From Isoetes taiwanensis (lineage: Eukaryota; Streptophyta; Lycopodiopsida; Isoetales; Isoetaceae), in contig JAJEKV010000017.1 in NCBI GenBank assembly GCA_021234155.1, positions 5,933,901 through 5,997,900 on the forward strand: a DNA stretch of 64,000 bases. The letters are read 5' to 3'. The notes below the pieces were generated by a model. The model did no database searches and was not told the DNA's origin. It saw nothing but the letters and a program-made list of their open reading frames with translations. Below, piece by piece: positions 22,510 through 35,025 of this stretch; within the stretch, counting starts at the first letter, position 1, and each line of letters starts with the position of its first letter. The translations under genes and the position numbers were made by a program.

Positions 22510-24051
22510 ATGAAATACCCTACATAATTGGAATAACTGGTTTCCTGCTATTGTTACTCGTGCTCCATTAGCTGCATTAAAGGTGACTTCGCGCTTCTCA
22601 CAATCAATGTTTGCCTTTGCAACAACCAAGAATTCCATATCCACAATAAGATCATAGCGACCAGTATCAGAATCTCGGCCCCTAGAGCAACGGGTGCTCC
22701 TGGCAACTGAATGTTCAAATTGATACATAGACCCTGAGTATGGCGTACGGCCCCACTAGCCAGCGTGACTGAATGTGACTTCAACTTCAAGGGAGTAAAG
22801 GTTTGTAAAAGCTTACGCCATTCGAGGTGAAGCAAAATTGTGCGTACTACCCATGTCCATAAGGATGATAAAAGGTTTACTGTCTACTTGGCCAACTGTG
22901 AATATGACAGAAGGTTGGCTATCTGCTTGACTTGTTTCAATAGCGGCATAAATGTGGGACTCACGTTGTATATAGTCTGGTGCCTCGTCATCAGCAACGT
23001 TCTCTGGTTCAGTTGGATTCATGACGTCATTCCAATCGACTCCGGCAAGAGCAGCTTGAGCAGCCTGTGTCACATAGAGGCACTCTTGCATATGGTGTCC
23101 CATCGGAAATATCAAAAACATGCTTTGTCCTTCCAGAATCTTTGCTTTCATGAGCTTCCTTTGCAATGGCTTGCAAAATGTCTCGGACCACTTCTACAGT
23201 ATTAGTGGACTTATCTGGCACAGTAAAGGACACTTTATTATCTTGTTTCTGACACCCAGCCAACAAGGGAGGTCCTGGGCTAGGTGAGCATTCTCGATAT
23301 AGTGTATACTGTTCTGACCAAAGGTAGAAGGACGTGGTAGCAGATACTAAAGTTATCCTCCTCCAAGCTAAGAGCCTTAGCTTCAGCTTCTGCTACTATT
23401 TTGGGGTCTATGGCTCGAATCACCTTCCTGAGAGTAGGGGATAACCCCTCAATATACCCTTCAACTGCCCTGCGTTCATTCATCCCAGGAACATACAATC
23501 ATAAGCGCATAAATTCATCGGTATATGCTTGGACTATCATATTCCTTTGTTCTAGGCAGTAAAAAGTTTGAATTTGTTGGCAGTAATGAGCTTTGGGGAC
23601 ATAGTGAGATTTGAAAGCTTTAGCAAAAACCTTATATCGGCACCTGCCTCAAGTCAGTCCATGAGAACAAGGATATCCCTTCCACCAAATGCGGGCTGAC
23701 CCTGTAAGGTTAATGGTGGCAACCCTGCTGATATCCTTCTCTGTCATTCCATAGGACTTTTCGAATTCATGCATCTCATCTAACCAGGATTCGGCATCCA
23801 CACCTGACCTGGTCTTGCCCGAGAACTGGGCCAATTTACGGTTCTTCCAAATGCTGGTAATGGCAGAGTCTATGATTTTCTGATAGTCCTTCTTCTTGGA
23901 CTTTACATGATCATCTACTGACTCAGACGATTCAAAAATGGCATCAGATGATGAACTGCTCCGTGTACGCTTTGAGCGGGTTGATGTAGCTAGAGCAGGT
24001 ACTGGTGCACGTGGAGGTGGCTGCTGATTTGCTATAGTGGGAATCTCAGGA
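22510..24051 (-). pseudogene. Ty3/gypsy-type gag-protease remnant, unit 1 (5'-truncated)
   Basis: Minus-strand order: low-complexity Ser/Pro leader, the gag signature AESWLDEMHEFEKSYGMTEK then ARIWWKG at 23676-23696, YVPKAHYCQQIQTFYCLEQ and VEGYIEGLSPTLRKVIRAID, a degenerate zinc knuckle ending GHHMQEC near 23080-23100, then the retropepsin motif LMDMGSTHNF at 22834-22863 and YDLIVDMEFL ... IDCEKREVTF near 22560-22660. Gag builds the virus-like particle and the protease cuts the polyprotein. The usual D-S/T-G active site reads D-M-G, and several frameshifts break the frame. Reverse transcriptase, RNase H and integrase are absent. The duplication junction cuts off the gag start, which survives in unit 2. 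Confidence 0.75.
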
Positions 24052-24053
24052 CC

Positions 24054-24245
24054 ATTATGCACCACACACACAAAAAGAGGGCTTTTGTTGTGAGCCATTG
24101 GTTGTTGACCATTGAAAAAAAAGGCTAAAATCAATGGCCCTTCGTGTGCCCATTATGCACCACACGCACAAAAAAAGGGATTTTGTTGTGAGCCATTGGT
24201 TGTTGACCATTGAAAAAAAAAAGGCTAAAATCAATGGCTCAGAAA
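24054..24245 (+). repeat. 98-bp tandem repeat, two copies (unit 2)
   Basis: Counterpart of 17091-17282. It begins at the duplication junction, fused to the truncated gag of unit 1. The fusion creates the false N-terminus of the frame at 23649-24134. Confidence 0.85.
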
Positions 24246-24991
24246 TGATGCACTCTAGATGTACGCATTAGTACATCCATTTGAATAAATCATGAAATCA
24301 TAGGAAAACCTTAGTGAAAAGCGTACAAAAACACAAAGAAAACCCCATGTTATTATGCTACATATTCATATGAGTGTGGCCATATAGACATGTATGGTTT
24401 ATGAATAGCGAGTACTTTGTTCTTTGAATATCTGAAGCTTGCATGGTTGGAAAGTGGTCTAATATTTTTATCATGTTCATAATTTCAATGTGATGTAAGA
24501 AATGAGATAGCTTAGATGGGTTAGAATTCCCAAAGAATGGATTAAGATAAAATTGTTGAGACATGCTTGGTTAAAATGGCATATTTCTTCTTGCATGCTG
24601 ATGGCAGAACGGCATAATCTTGTTGATTTGGAATGCTTGAAAAGCATGTGAACTACCTTGGAATGGGCCGATCTGGGCCTCAGAGAGGTCGAATTAGTCA
24701 AAGAATACAGAATCAAGGAACTGAAAGCAAGATTTGGCAGCAAATAATCTGATTTTGGTGGCCACGAACTGACCAAAAACTACCGATTTGTGCCACAAAC
24801 AGGTCGAAATGAACTGGGAACCATCTAAAAGGCAAAATCGAGATGATTCAGGGAGATTGGGGCTGGATTTGACAGCTTGAAGGCCGGATTTATGAGCTGC
24901 AGATCGCGTTTCTGTGACCTGCACATTAGGGTAAAATAAAAAGTTAAGAGTTAGTTCAAAACAAGAAACTGAGTTAATAAATCTAATTAAA

Positions 24992-25205
24992 GAATAGAAT
25001 AGAATAGAATAGAATAGAATAGAATAGTTTTTTTAATGTCCACGGAGACCAATAGGTCATGGGACCCATACAATGGGCTAGTACAATCATTACTACTAGG
25101 ATTACTACTAGGGTTAAGTTAAAGAAACGGTTATTTTAATGGTTATAAGTTATTACGGTATAGATAGATAGATAGTAATTTTAACGTCACGCCATTAAAC
25201 TAGTT
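24992..25205 (-). mobile_element. Two SINE 3' fragments with (TATTC)n and (CTAT)n tails (unit 2)
   Basis: Unit 2 counterparts of 18036-18165 and 18203-18245, with the same 3' ends and tails. Confidence 0.45.
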
Positions 25206-25813
25206 AGCAGGGTTATGGGAGCAACTGTCATTAAAGTCTTAAATAACAATTTCGGATAAGATAATTAACTTAGTTGAATATTGTAAGAATGTTAAAGAAT
25301 GTTTTTATTTTTAACTTAGGGAGGATGGTTGCATGTTGCATTATCGCGGGTCTAAAAATAATTATATGAACCATGGTTGGACTTTCCTGGTTGCATGAAA
25401 TGTGTATTACGGAATTTCCTGGATGTTGGACTTGCAATGGCATGTATGATAATGGTAATGAGTTATATATGGTATAATTCTTTGATATAGATCTCCGGGC
25501 CGGAGTCTAGGTGCGATGGTCTTGACTCGCGGTTTTTACACAGTAAGAATGTAAATGGTATTATTTGAACATCGGGCGTTGGTACCGTATGGTACAACAT
25601 CATGCACAGTTAAGTGGTCCTCCAATGCTGGACGCAGCGTGGATGGGTATGTACACACGTGGTTACCCCGCCTCTATGTCACTGGCCTGATCAGCCGAGT
25701 TGACCTTCCATCTTCCATTGGAAGATTGGAATCCCATTTCTCACCCAAAAAGTGAATTGCAGAGGCCTAGAATGACCTTCAAGATCCAATGCATAACCAT
25801 CCACAAAACTCTT

Positions 25814-26933
25814 CTAATCAGGCACTTCTTCTATGAGAGAACCTATAGGGTCTTGAGTAATGCATTCATGCAAGATTTCCATTAGCCTAGGAAAGTTGGT
25901 CACTGTCTGCTGCTTCAATATACAATTATACTTGCCAAATAATGCGTCCACATCCTCATGGGTATGCGTGGACATCAAAAACCACAAATTAACTCTTTCA
26001 AATATGCTCACAGCTATTAAGTAGGATAGTTGGCCAACACAATTATCAAGTTGCAAAAGGAACCTTCTAGGTAGATTTTGAGCTCTAGCATGTGAAGTTG
26101 AAGCTGCAACATGTTCCCTAGACCCATGCTTCCTAAACCTTGCCTTGTTAAACTTCTCAATATCGTTAGGGTTTTCATCTAACAATGCACTATGTAGTGC
26201 CTTGCTAGCTGTAGGGTCATGGAGGTGACCATTATATCCATTTTCATAGTTTCTCAAACACCTCATGATAATCCCAATATGAAAATCTGGACCATCACTC
26301 CACAACTCCAAACTGAAATGCCCATAGTAGGTTTGAGATGCGTCCATGCAAGATTGCCCCTGGCCATTGAGATCGCAAATGATATGATCTTTCACATGAC
26401 TTTAGTATGTACTTGAATTATGGAAGACAAGCCTTTTGCTGGTCCATCTTGTCATGTATAATACATAAATAGTTATTAGGTTCCAATACAGATAAGGTCC
26501 TCCACATCTAATAATATGATATACATGATAGTTGATCAGCCATATGGTCCTTCATATGCTCCCTTATCCTAGCCCTTTGACTTGGTTGCACAGTCTTATC
26601 AAGACTCTCTTTCAACTTAGCACACAAATTGCACTTTGCAAAGTTGTTTGAAGTTGCTATGGTGACATGATTGAAATGCTTATTTCATCGCCTACTAAAG
26701 CTAGGTTGGGATATTGGAAGATCCAATTCTCGAAGTAGGGAATTCACTTCCTCCAAAATACTCTTTTGAGTACAATGTGATGGTAACCTTTTCTCAACAA
26801 CTGCTCTTCCATTTTCATCCCTTCTACTTTTGTGTGGCATACATTCTGCATTGAAGTCAATATATTTTTCAAATATCTCCCTGGCAGCCAAAATCCTAGA
26901 GGTTGGTCTCAACAAGCCATTATTTCCATGCAA
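25814..26933 (-). pseudogene. DUF7869-like transposon protein, unit 2
   Basis: Same protein remnant as 18854-19972, with the LDNCVGQ and HTHEDVDALFG motifs and the same three stop codons in place. It differs from unit 1 by H to Q before TVTNF and by a cluster of changes around 26330-26375 that shifts the frame near the ASQTYYGH segment. It has been non-functional since before the duplication. Confidence 0.65.
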
Positions 26934-27581
26934 AGCAATCCTGGTCCCTTCTGCCTGCTTTCATATGGAAGTTCGAATTGCATGGATATTCTGTCATGCT
27001 TTTTTACATATCCATTTGCCTAGCAAAAGGTATCTTTTTCTGTTTGAATTTCTTTCATCCTGGAATGCATGCTGGAAAATTGTGTATATCCTTTAATATA
27101 GCTATATATATTGCACTATATCCCACCCTTTTTTACATATATACTTTAAATCATTTATTATTCATAAGCTGTTTATAATCATAACCTAAGTCTCGTTATT
27201 CCTTCTATATTTTGTATAACACATACATAATTATATTTCTCATTCTATTATATTGAATGAACGCTGCATTCACTCTATATTTATTATATCAACATTTTTT
27301 TTCCCACCATATTTTGAAATACTTTTCTTCTTTTGACTATCTCGCATCTGTCCAGACGCAGACTGTTTTTTTCTTAACCATACTTTACATCCACATGTGT
27401 AGGCATATTAATTCATTAGTTATATGTATCCTCATTTACATACAATTATTACACATACTGACATTGTTATATTTACATGGCACAGATACATACAGATATA
27501 TTCTATGTGGCACCGTTAAGTCGAGGAAAGGGGTTAATTGGTCGTTGTGCGCCTCTGGTATCGTCGCCGAAATTGTCTGCA

Positions 27582-27854
27582 TCAAGAAAAGGGGCAATTC
27601 TGGAAGTAGTGTCCTTGGCGAAAGCATCGAACACATGCCCTATCTTGTCGGAGCTGTTTTTGTGTTTCTTTTGAAATAGAGTGAAGAAGCTATTGTGTAG
27701 CACTCATAATGGTGTCCAGCTTAGCAGGCACTGGGCATTGGCATGAAATAGAGATTGAGGATCCTGGATCCGAGATCATAGGGGCTGCCCCCTCTAATTC
27801 AAGGGTTCTTGTTGCAGCTTTAGCTATTGACTTGGTGGCAATTGCACGCACCAT
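27582..27854 (-). pseudogene. CCHC zinc-knuckle frame, unit 2
   Basis: Counterpart of 20616-20888, with the same internal TAG and an intact C-x2-C-x4-H-x4-C motif. Confidence 0.5.
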
Positions 27855-28050
27855 GTTCGGGAGTTGCTAACACTTTTTAAAATGCGAGCCAGCCATCAGA
27901 TTTTAGCTCAACATGGGGAAGATAGGGCATTCCCTTTGTCGATTTGCCCAGTAGAGGTGTGCTATGTGCTATGGTAGGCATTCTTGGGGATAAAGAAAGC
28001 AGACAAAGGAAAGAAGAAAGGCATGGATAAGAAAGTGACAGAGTACAAGT

Positions 28051-28466
28051 CAGATAAAAGAGCAACAAATTCTCGAGCCAAATCCGGGTCCATCGGAAAG
28101 GAAAAATCATTCATAACCCTTTAAATCCCTATGGATTATGCCTTCATCATGCCACTGTTTGAATGCTAGGATCAAGCTTATCAATATTGGAGCGGCTTGA
28201 GCTTCTGGAAGTCGCCTTTGTTTAACAATCTTGGCCTCCAGTGCAGATTTCCATAACAAGTAGGCAAAATCTGATAATGGGTATGTTGATATGAAAGAGA
28301 CGATGTGGGGTGAAGAGAGGCGCTTCATGATGATGATTCTTCTGGAAATCTCTTTCATGCTAATCTCGAGCTTTTTTAGAATTTTGCAGGCATATTGCTG
28401 ATTCTTAAACTTGTGAGCGCATAGCTGGACCTATCCAGATGTGCTATTGCCCAGAATTTGCCAAGC
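28051..28466 (-). pseudogene. Protein kinase fragment, unit 2
   Basis: Counterpart of 21085-21500, with the same YACKILKK and GIIHRDLK motifs and stops. One small change turns PLSIFAY into PLSDFAY. Confidence 0.6.
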
Positions 28467-29181
28467 TTTTATCTTTCTTCAAAGCCATGGAGAGCTCCAG
28501 GATGATAGGAGGCTATTAGGGCAGTCAATACCTGCAAGAAAATACCCTATCGAATCGTTTTATCCCTGCCGATGCGGTATTTTTGTTTAAAATGCTGGGG
28601 TGGGTTCTGGAGCAAAGAGTGAGTTTTCTAGCGCTTGCCTTATCCCTTCTCGGCTAGCAACTCGACTAGCAAGTCGAGAAGGTTGAGAGGTTTATGTCTA
28701 TTTATTCTAGTATTTTTGGGGCTGACCTTGAATGTAGTTTCAGAGTGCTTGGATCCCTCAACAAGACTTCTTGAAGCATCTCGCTTGGCTCCATGGCCAG
28801 CCCATTCTCGCCTACCGAGGCGAGAAATTAAAAAAATTGTTTAATTAGTTTAATTTAGTAGTTTTAGTTGTTTAATTTGTTATGATAATTAAATTATTAT
28901 ATTTATTATTATTATTATTAAAAATTATTATTAGCTTCATTGTTTCGCTTTGGATATGGTCCCATCTCCCCCTTTGCTCCTTTGCTCTTCCTCTTTGCCC
29001 CTCCTCCTCTTCCCCATGCCCTGCCCCTCCCTCTCCCTTTGCCCTTCCCCCTCCTCCCCTTCCCCTTTTGCTCTGCCCCTCCCCTTTGCCCTCCTCGTGC
29101 TTACTTTTTTTTTGCATGAGTCCCATTTTCTGCATGAGGCCCAAAGAATGTGACCCACTTTAATAAAATGCGATCTCTAGA

Positions 29182-29466
29182 TGGCATGTTGGAGTGCACG
29201 TGGCATGTTTGAGCCACTTTGGCATGTTGGAGCATAGGTGGCATGTTGGAGCCCATGTGGCATATTTGAGACACCTTTGCATGTTGGAGCCTAGGTGGCA
29301 TGTTGTGGCCACGTGGCATTTCTGAGTCTAGGTGGCATGCTTGAGCCACCTTGGCATGTTGGAACGGAGGTGGCATGTTGGAGCCCACGTGGCATGTTGG
29401 AGCCCACGTGGCATGTTTGAGCCACCTTGGCATTAGGTGTTTGAGTTCCGTGGCATGTTTGAGCCG
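29182..29466. repeat. 19-bp minisatellite (unit 2)
   Basis: Counterpart of 22216-22500 with the same copy number, which argues that the duplication is recent, because minisatellites change length quickly. Confidence 0.85.
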
Positions 29467-29475
29467 GTGGACGCA

Positions 29476-31163
29476 ATGAAATACCCTACATAATTGGAAT
29501 AACCGGTTTCTCGCTATTGTTATTTTCGTGCTCCATTAGTGCATTAAAGGTGACTTCGCTTCTCACAATCAATGTTTGCCTTTGCAACAACCAAGAATTC
29601 CATATCCACAATAAGATCATAGCGACCAGTATCAGAATCTCGGCCCCTAGAGCAACGGGTGCTCCTGGCAACTGAATGTTCAAATTGATACATAGACCCT
29701 GAGTATGGCGTACGGCCCCACTAGCCAGCGTGACTGAATGTGACTTCAACTTCAAGGGAGTAAGCTGTAAAGCTTCTGCCATTCGAGGTGAAGCAAAATT
29801 GTGCGTACTACCCATGTCCATAAGGATGATAAAAGGTTTACTGTCTACTTGGCCAACTGTGAATATGACAGAAGGTTGGCTATCTGCTTGACTTGTTTCA
29901 ATAGCGGCATAAATGTGGGACTCACGTTGTATATAGTCTGGTGCCTCGTCATCAGCAACGTTCTCTGGTTCAGTTGGATTCATGACGTCATTCCAATCGA
30001 CTTCGGCAAGAGCAGCTTGAGCAGCCTGTGTCACATAGAGGCACTCTTGCATATGGTGTCCCATCGGAAATATCAAAAACATGCTTTGTCCTTCCGTAAC
30101 TGCTCGCGAGCTTCCTTTGCAATGGCTTGCAAAATGTCTCGGACCACTTCTACAGTATTAGTGGACTTATCTGGCACAGTAAAGGACACTTTATTATCTT
30201 GTTTCTGACACCCAGCCAACAAGGGAGGTCCTGGGCTAGGTGAGCATTCTCGATATAGTGTATACTGTTCTGACCAAAGGTAGAAGGACGTGGTAGCAGA
30301 TACTAAAGTTATCCTCCTCCAAGCTAAGAGCCTTAGCTTCAGCTTCTGCTACTATTTTGGGGTCTATGGCTCGAATCACCTTCCTGAGAGTAGGGGATAA
30401 CCCTCAATATACCCTTCAACCGCCTGCGTTCATTCATCCCGTGAACATACAATCATAAGCGATAAATTCACTCCAGATATGCTTGGACTATCATATTCCT
30501 TTGTTCTAGGCGTAAAAAGTTTGAATTTGTTGGGTGAATGAGCTTTGGGGACATAGTGAGATTTGAAAGCTTTTTAGCAAAACCTTATATCGGCACCGCC
30601 TCAAGTCGATCCATGAGAACAAGGATATCCCTTCCACCAAATGCGGCTGACCCGTAGAAGGTTAATGGTGGCAACCCCCGCGGGATATCCTTCTCTCGGT
30701 CATTCCATAGGACTTTTCAATTCATGCATCTCATCTAACCGTGATTCGCATCCACACCCGACACGGGTCTTGCCCGGAGAACCGGGCCATTTTACGGTTC
30801 TTCCAAATGCTGGTAATGGCAGAGTCTATGATTTTCTGATAGTCCTTCTTCTTGGACTTTACATGATCATCTACTGACTCAGACGATTCAAAAATGGCAT
30901 CAGATGATGAACTGCTCCGTGTACGCTTTGAGCGGGTTGATGTAGCTAGAGCAGGTACTGGTGCACGTGGAGGTGGCTGCTGATTTGCTATAGTGGGAAT
31001 CTCAGGACCATATTCCTGCGGTGTTGGTGGTGGATTATTATGAAGTACATGAGCTTGGAGCTCAGTAAGCTGACGCTTCATAAGTATGAGCTCCTACTCT
31101 GGAGTGAGACGATCAGGTTGCACGGATGTCGCCCATGGAGGGGGATGTGCACCATCTAAAATA
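29476..31163 (-). pseudogene. Ty3/gypsy-type gag-protease remnant, unit 2 (with gag start)
   Basis: Same remnant as unit 1 but extending past the duplication into unique flank. The extra N-terminal part reads GAHPPPWATSVQPDRLTPE, a TAG at 31094-31096, then ELILMKRQLTELQAHVL. A possible splice acceptor TTTATATTTTAG precedes it at about 31160. The protease motif LMDMGSTHNF and GHHMQEC recur near 29800 and 30050. The gag core between 30400 and 30790 is broken by many small changes that unit 1 lacks. Confidence 0.7.
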
Positions 31164-31317
31164 TAAATAAGATCGAGATAAGCACGACATTTGAAACATT
31201 ATTATCATAACACCATTAGGAAAGAAAATGCTTGCTATTAGCGTAGAAGTTAATGTTACATCTAACATAGTGCTCGAATGGACAAATAGAATGTGAAATT
31301 TTATTTATACAAGATGT

Positions 31318-32218
31318 TTATACAGAAGTATAGTCAGCTGGAGATGTAAATCGATTCAGTATCGAATGAAGGGTACTATCCCTTACTGACCGCATCAGAT
31401 TATACTTGTGCCAAGCTTGGAAGATGATATCCTGGTATTCCATGGTCGAGCTTATGATCAGAAGATTGAAAAAATTATTCATTGCTCGATATAGTTCCCA
31501 AAGGTGATCATCCACATCAAAGAGTGCTTCCTCGTATGTGTTATCCCAATAGGACCAACTCCTTCGCATGGTGCATCATAAGTTGTGGACGGCTTTATCC
31601 CGAAGAAGCGTGATAAGTTCCCACCGCTTAGTGGTGTACTGTGGCATATTTGTCCCTGCAGTAGACCCCGTTGTAGATGCACAATCAATGATTTATAATC
31701 TATGTACAAGGGATTCATCAAAGAGAGAGACAATCAACATAAAATACCAAAATTTGTATTAAAAATGGCATAGAAGTACCTATGTAAATAGTACATATAT
31801 CGTAATGGCCGAGGTATGTTCAGGAGCTAGGTCCTGCATCATGATCCACCGGCGTAGGAGGTGGAGGTGGAGGTGGCTGCCAGTGTCGAAGTAGGGTAAC
31901 TCCGGGGCCGATGGTACGGGCCATGATGGAAGCAATCTCCGGAGGATAAGACGTGGCCAAAGGAGCGGCCACAAGGAGCTTCATGCTCATCCATGGCGCG
32001 ATGTCCTGCCCTAGGGCGGTCAAAGCAAAGTTCGGTCGCACGAGCACATATGTGAGCACATGATATGAAAGCTTCTCATGGCCGGCTAGGGTGGATAACG
32101 CAGAGAGTGCCCACCATGATGCCTCTGCCTCGGGAGCCAAATCCCACGCCACAAAAATGACCTGTCCTTGCTTAAATACTGAGAGGAAGAAGCGGGTAAT
32201 ATGATTTCCCAAACACAA
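31318..32218 (-). pseudogene. Unknown decayed gene, cluster 1
   Basis: Two minus-strand blocks look coding. The first (32218-31820) includes QGQVIFVAWDLAPEAEASWW, RPNFALTALGQDIAPWMS and a Pro-rich end. The second starts near 31647 with MPQYTTKRWELITLLRDKAV, meets an in-frame TGA at 31576-31578 (TGG or CGA origin), and continues with RRSWSYWDNTYEEALFDVDD and EYQDIIFQAWHKYNLMRSVR to 31318. A CTGCAG acceptor-like site precedes it. I recognise no family. It lies just upstream of the gag start, on the same strand, so it may belong to the retroelement. Parts resemble clusters 2 and 3 in length pattern and motif order. Confidence 0.4.
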
Positions 32219-33371
32219 GGCCTCTAAAAATTAATTGTTATTAGTTTTTCACAACGATTTTTGCATGAAACCCCTATATTAAACTAATATTAGTTTGTGG
32301 GTTAATATGTTGATTAAGCATGAATAGTTATTTAGGGTGGTTCATACTTATGATTTATTGTCCTAGTTTATTATCACCGTTCACCATCATGGTTTTAATG
32401 GTAGTTATTCTCTTTCGCTTAAAGCCATGTCTTTTAATAGCGCTTCACTGTTATGTTTTAAACATGTGGTTAAACGATTTGTACAATAATTGTTTGTGCA
32501 ACTTAGTGTAGTTGTTTAATGAAGTTGTCTTCATCTTTTTTATATAAACTAATGTTGTTCTATACAAGAAAAATCCCATTTTTTATTCTTTTTCAAAAAA
32601 TTTAGGCTAACTACTGATGGTTCCTTCATTAAGATAGTAAAGACTTGCATCTTTAACTTATTTAGTGATAAGGAGAAATCAATGACGTTTTAGACGATGG
32701 AATTGGTATTGGTTTCATGAACATAATAATATATACACAACTTAAAAACTATTGCCATTTAGAAGACATAAGTGGCCAACAATGCTATAAGTTTTTCCAT
32801 CAAATTGTTACATGTTCTTCATCATATTCTTGATGTTTTTTGTTATATAATTGATATTGCTTTATATAACAAATGGAGAAAGATGTCTTGAACATTCTAT
32901 TTATTGTTTGAGAATAAAAGTATTGATAATTTGTATAAAATACCATATATCAAATTAACGCAAAGCACATATCAAAATATCAAGTTTTTACAAACATATA
33001 TATCACCATAAAGTAACCATGATTGAGCTTTATGTGCCCCTAACAAACCGTATATGAATTTGAATATAAGCATATATAGGATACATCCCAAGAGGTCAGG
33101 GAATTGAACCCTGACATTTCCATTTTATTCATCTAAATAACAGCTTTGAAATTTCTAAAAAGATTCATCAAGAAATCTTACCAGAAAATATTCATCCACA
33201 AAACAAATTTTACCATATTTTATTTAGTATCTCCTATTCTAGGTTGCCTAAAAAGTCAAACTAATTTAAAAAATATTAGTGGACAAGATTAATTTAGCAA
33301 TCTAAAGCTACCTAGCACAATGTACTACAATAGCCAATATGAATTTTTTTCAAAACAAAGCAGCAGTGCAT
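32219..33371. other. AT-rich, no gene
   Basis: No recognisable frame. A B-box-like GGGTTCAATTCCC lies on the minus strand near 33095-33110 without a partner A box. Confidence 0.4.
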
Positions 33372-33503
33372 TCTTATACATCATCTTCTTGCTTAAATGA
33401 AGACAAGCTGCACAAATTTCTAGGATTATATGCTCTTATACATCATCATCTTCTTGCTTAGATCAGATGAAGACAAGCTGCACAAATTTCTAGGATTATA
33501 TGC
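33372..33503 (+). repeat. Tandem duplication, about 61 and 71 bp
   Basis: Both copies share TCTTATACATCATC, CTTCTTGCTTA and GAAGACAAGCTGCACAAATT and end ATTATATGC. The second has 10 extra bases. A looser, roughly 120-bp duplication with TTCCAGAATTAAG follows at 33750-33990. Confidence 0.85.
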
Positions 33504-34494
33504 CTGCAGAAACTTTCTAGCTTTTGTATCCGCTTTATCACAATAAACAACAATAAGATTAAAAAAAATTTAAGTCTCACCTTATTCATGGCAGCCTGGG
33601 GAGAGGCCAGTGCAATTACTCCATAATAGTAAATATTGATCCTCTTTTAAGTATCCTTTGCCTATAGATCATGTATAGTCATCAAATTAGCAAGGGCATA
33701 AATTATGCCACTAAAACAGAATCCCCCATATAAGTATGCACATTCCACCAAATAACCCTCTTGGACAAAAGTTGCAAATGGTCATACCAAGAAATAGGCG
33801 GTTCCAGAATTAAGGTGCAGAAAAGCTATTAACAATTTGCGAAAACAATACCATGAGCCACCACGTAACTCTTTTAGGCAGAAGTTGCAAGTAAAGCATC
33901 ATGCCAATAAGAGATTCCAGAATTAAGATGAATCAAGATGCAGTAGAAAATATGGAAGAGCTATTAATAATTTCCAAAGACAATACCGAATGATATAAAA
34001 ACACCGATCTTGTTGAATGTTTTGTGATGCTGATGAAACACAATGTCCAGTACGATCAAGTCAATTTTCTGCAAAATAGTTCAGAGACTGTTGAAGTTAA
34101 ATCTTTGAATTCTAGATTGATATAAACAACTTAGTACTTCTTAAACAATTATATAGACACACCATCGCAATTCTAAGGCATCCAAAAATAAAAACATTGA
34201 AGACGGCATGAAGCATCGAAGGCCGGGAGCAAAAGGCCAAAAAAGCATGCAAGAAAAGTCTAAGAAACTCCAAGAAGCATGGCAAATGATCAGAACCCCT
34301 CAAGATATAACCCACAGGCCGAATCGATTGGATCTGTTCCAAAAAACAACCATGCAAGGGATTAAAGACCTCCAATAAAAGGGCAGAGATGCTGCAATAA
34401 CAAAAAAAAACAGGAACCAAAAGCGATCCATCCAACATACTACAAAATAGAACGATTCAACGCCCATATGCCAAGCCGAATGAGCACAAAGAAG

Positions 34495-34614
34495 GAAATG
34501 CAAATACATAGACAAAGGAGAACACAAAGTGGGAAAGCGGGAAACAAAGCGAAAGAAATGCAAATACATAGACAAAAGAGGACACAAAGTGGGAAAGCGG
34601 GAAACAAATCGAAA
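34495..34614 (+). repeat. 60-bp tandem repeat, two copies
   Basis: The copies start GAAATGCAAATACATAGACA and contain CACAAAGTGGGAAAGCGGGA. The block directly abuts the MITE at 34619. Confidence 0.9.
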
Positions 34615-34618
34615 CTTA

Positions 34619-35025
34619 GGCCCTTTTTCCACGGTAGTCTTATTTCTAAAAGTCACATATTTTATCAAATAATGTTTGGCCACCTATTGTCTTAGAAAAA
34701 ATTCACTTTTCCACTGAAAATAAGACATGTCTTATTTAGGTTCAGGATAGGTTTGGATTCTTAATGGAGTCTTATTTTATTCCGGGGGATTTCCCCCGCC
34801 ATAAAATAAGACACCTAGTCTTATTTGAAATATAACTAAAAATAAGACGTGTCTTATTTTTTCATGGTTTTCCACTAGTATTTTAGTGGTGTCATATTTT
34901 ATGACTACCATGCAGTGCAAAAGCGAGATTCAATTTGTGCGTCTCATTTTTAGCCCTGGAGTCACAAATGGTGTCATATATGGTATATGGCAGCCGTATT
35001 TTGCGACTACCGTGGAAAAAGGGCC
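34619..35025. mobile_element. Tourist-like MITE (PIF/Harbinger type)
   Basis: Perfect 21-bp terminal inverted repeats begin GGCCCTTTTTCCACGGTAGT on the left and are mirrored on the right. A TTA target-site duplication flanks both sides (34616-34618 and 35026-35028), as is typical of PIF/Harbinger insertions. The 407-bp interior has no coding capacity and is full of CTTATTT and AATAAGAC words. It would depend on a transposase encoded elsewhere. Confidence 0.9.

Larger units (their letters stand above)
17089..24051. repeat. 6.96-kb tandem duplication, unit 1
   Basis: The unit repeats almost exactly as 24052-31007. Unit 1 keeps the original left flank (ending TTCATGTGCC), unit 2 keeps the original right flank (TATTCCTGCGG), and the junction at 24051/24052 is new. 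All three boundaries share CCAT, a 4-bp microhomology. The unit holds several decayed minus-strand mobile-element genes described separately. Confidence 0.9.
24052..31007. repeat. 6.96-kb tandem duplication, unit 2
   Basis: Second copy, 6956 bp against 6963 bp. It is nearly identical to unit 1 over long runs, but differs in dense small clusters at 24490-24560, 24840-24925, 25345-25540, 25680-25700, 26330-26375 and especially 30400-30790. Many of these clusters centre on CAG, CTG or CCG trinucleotides. Confidence 0.9.
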
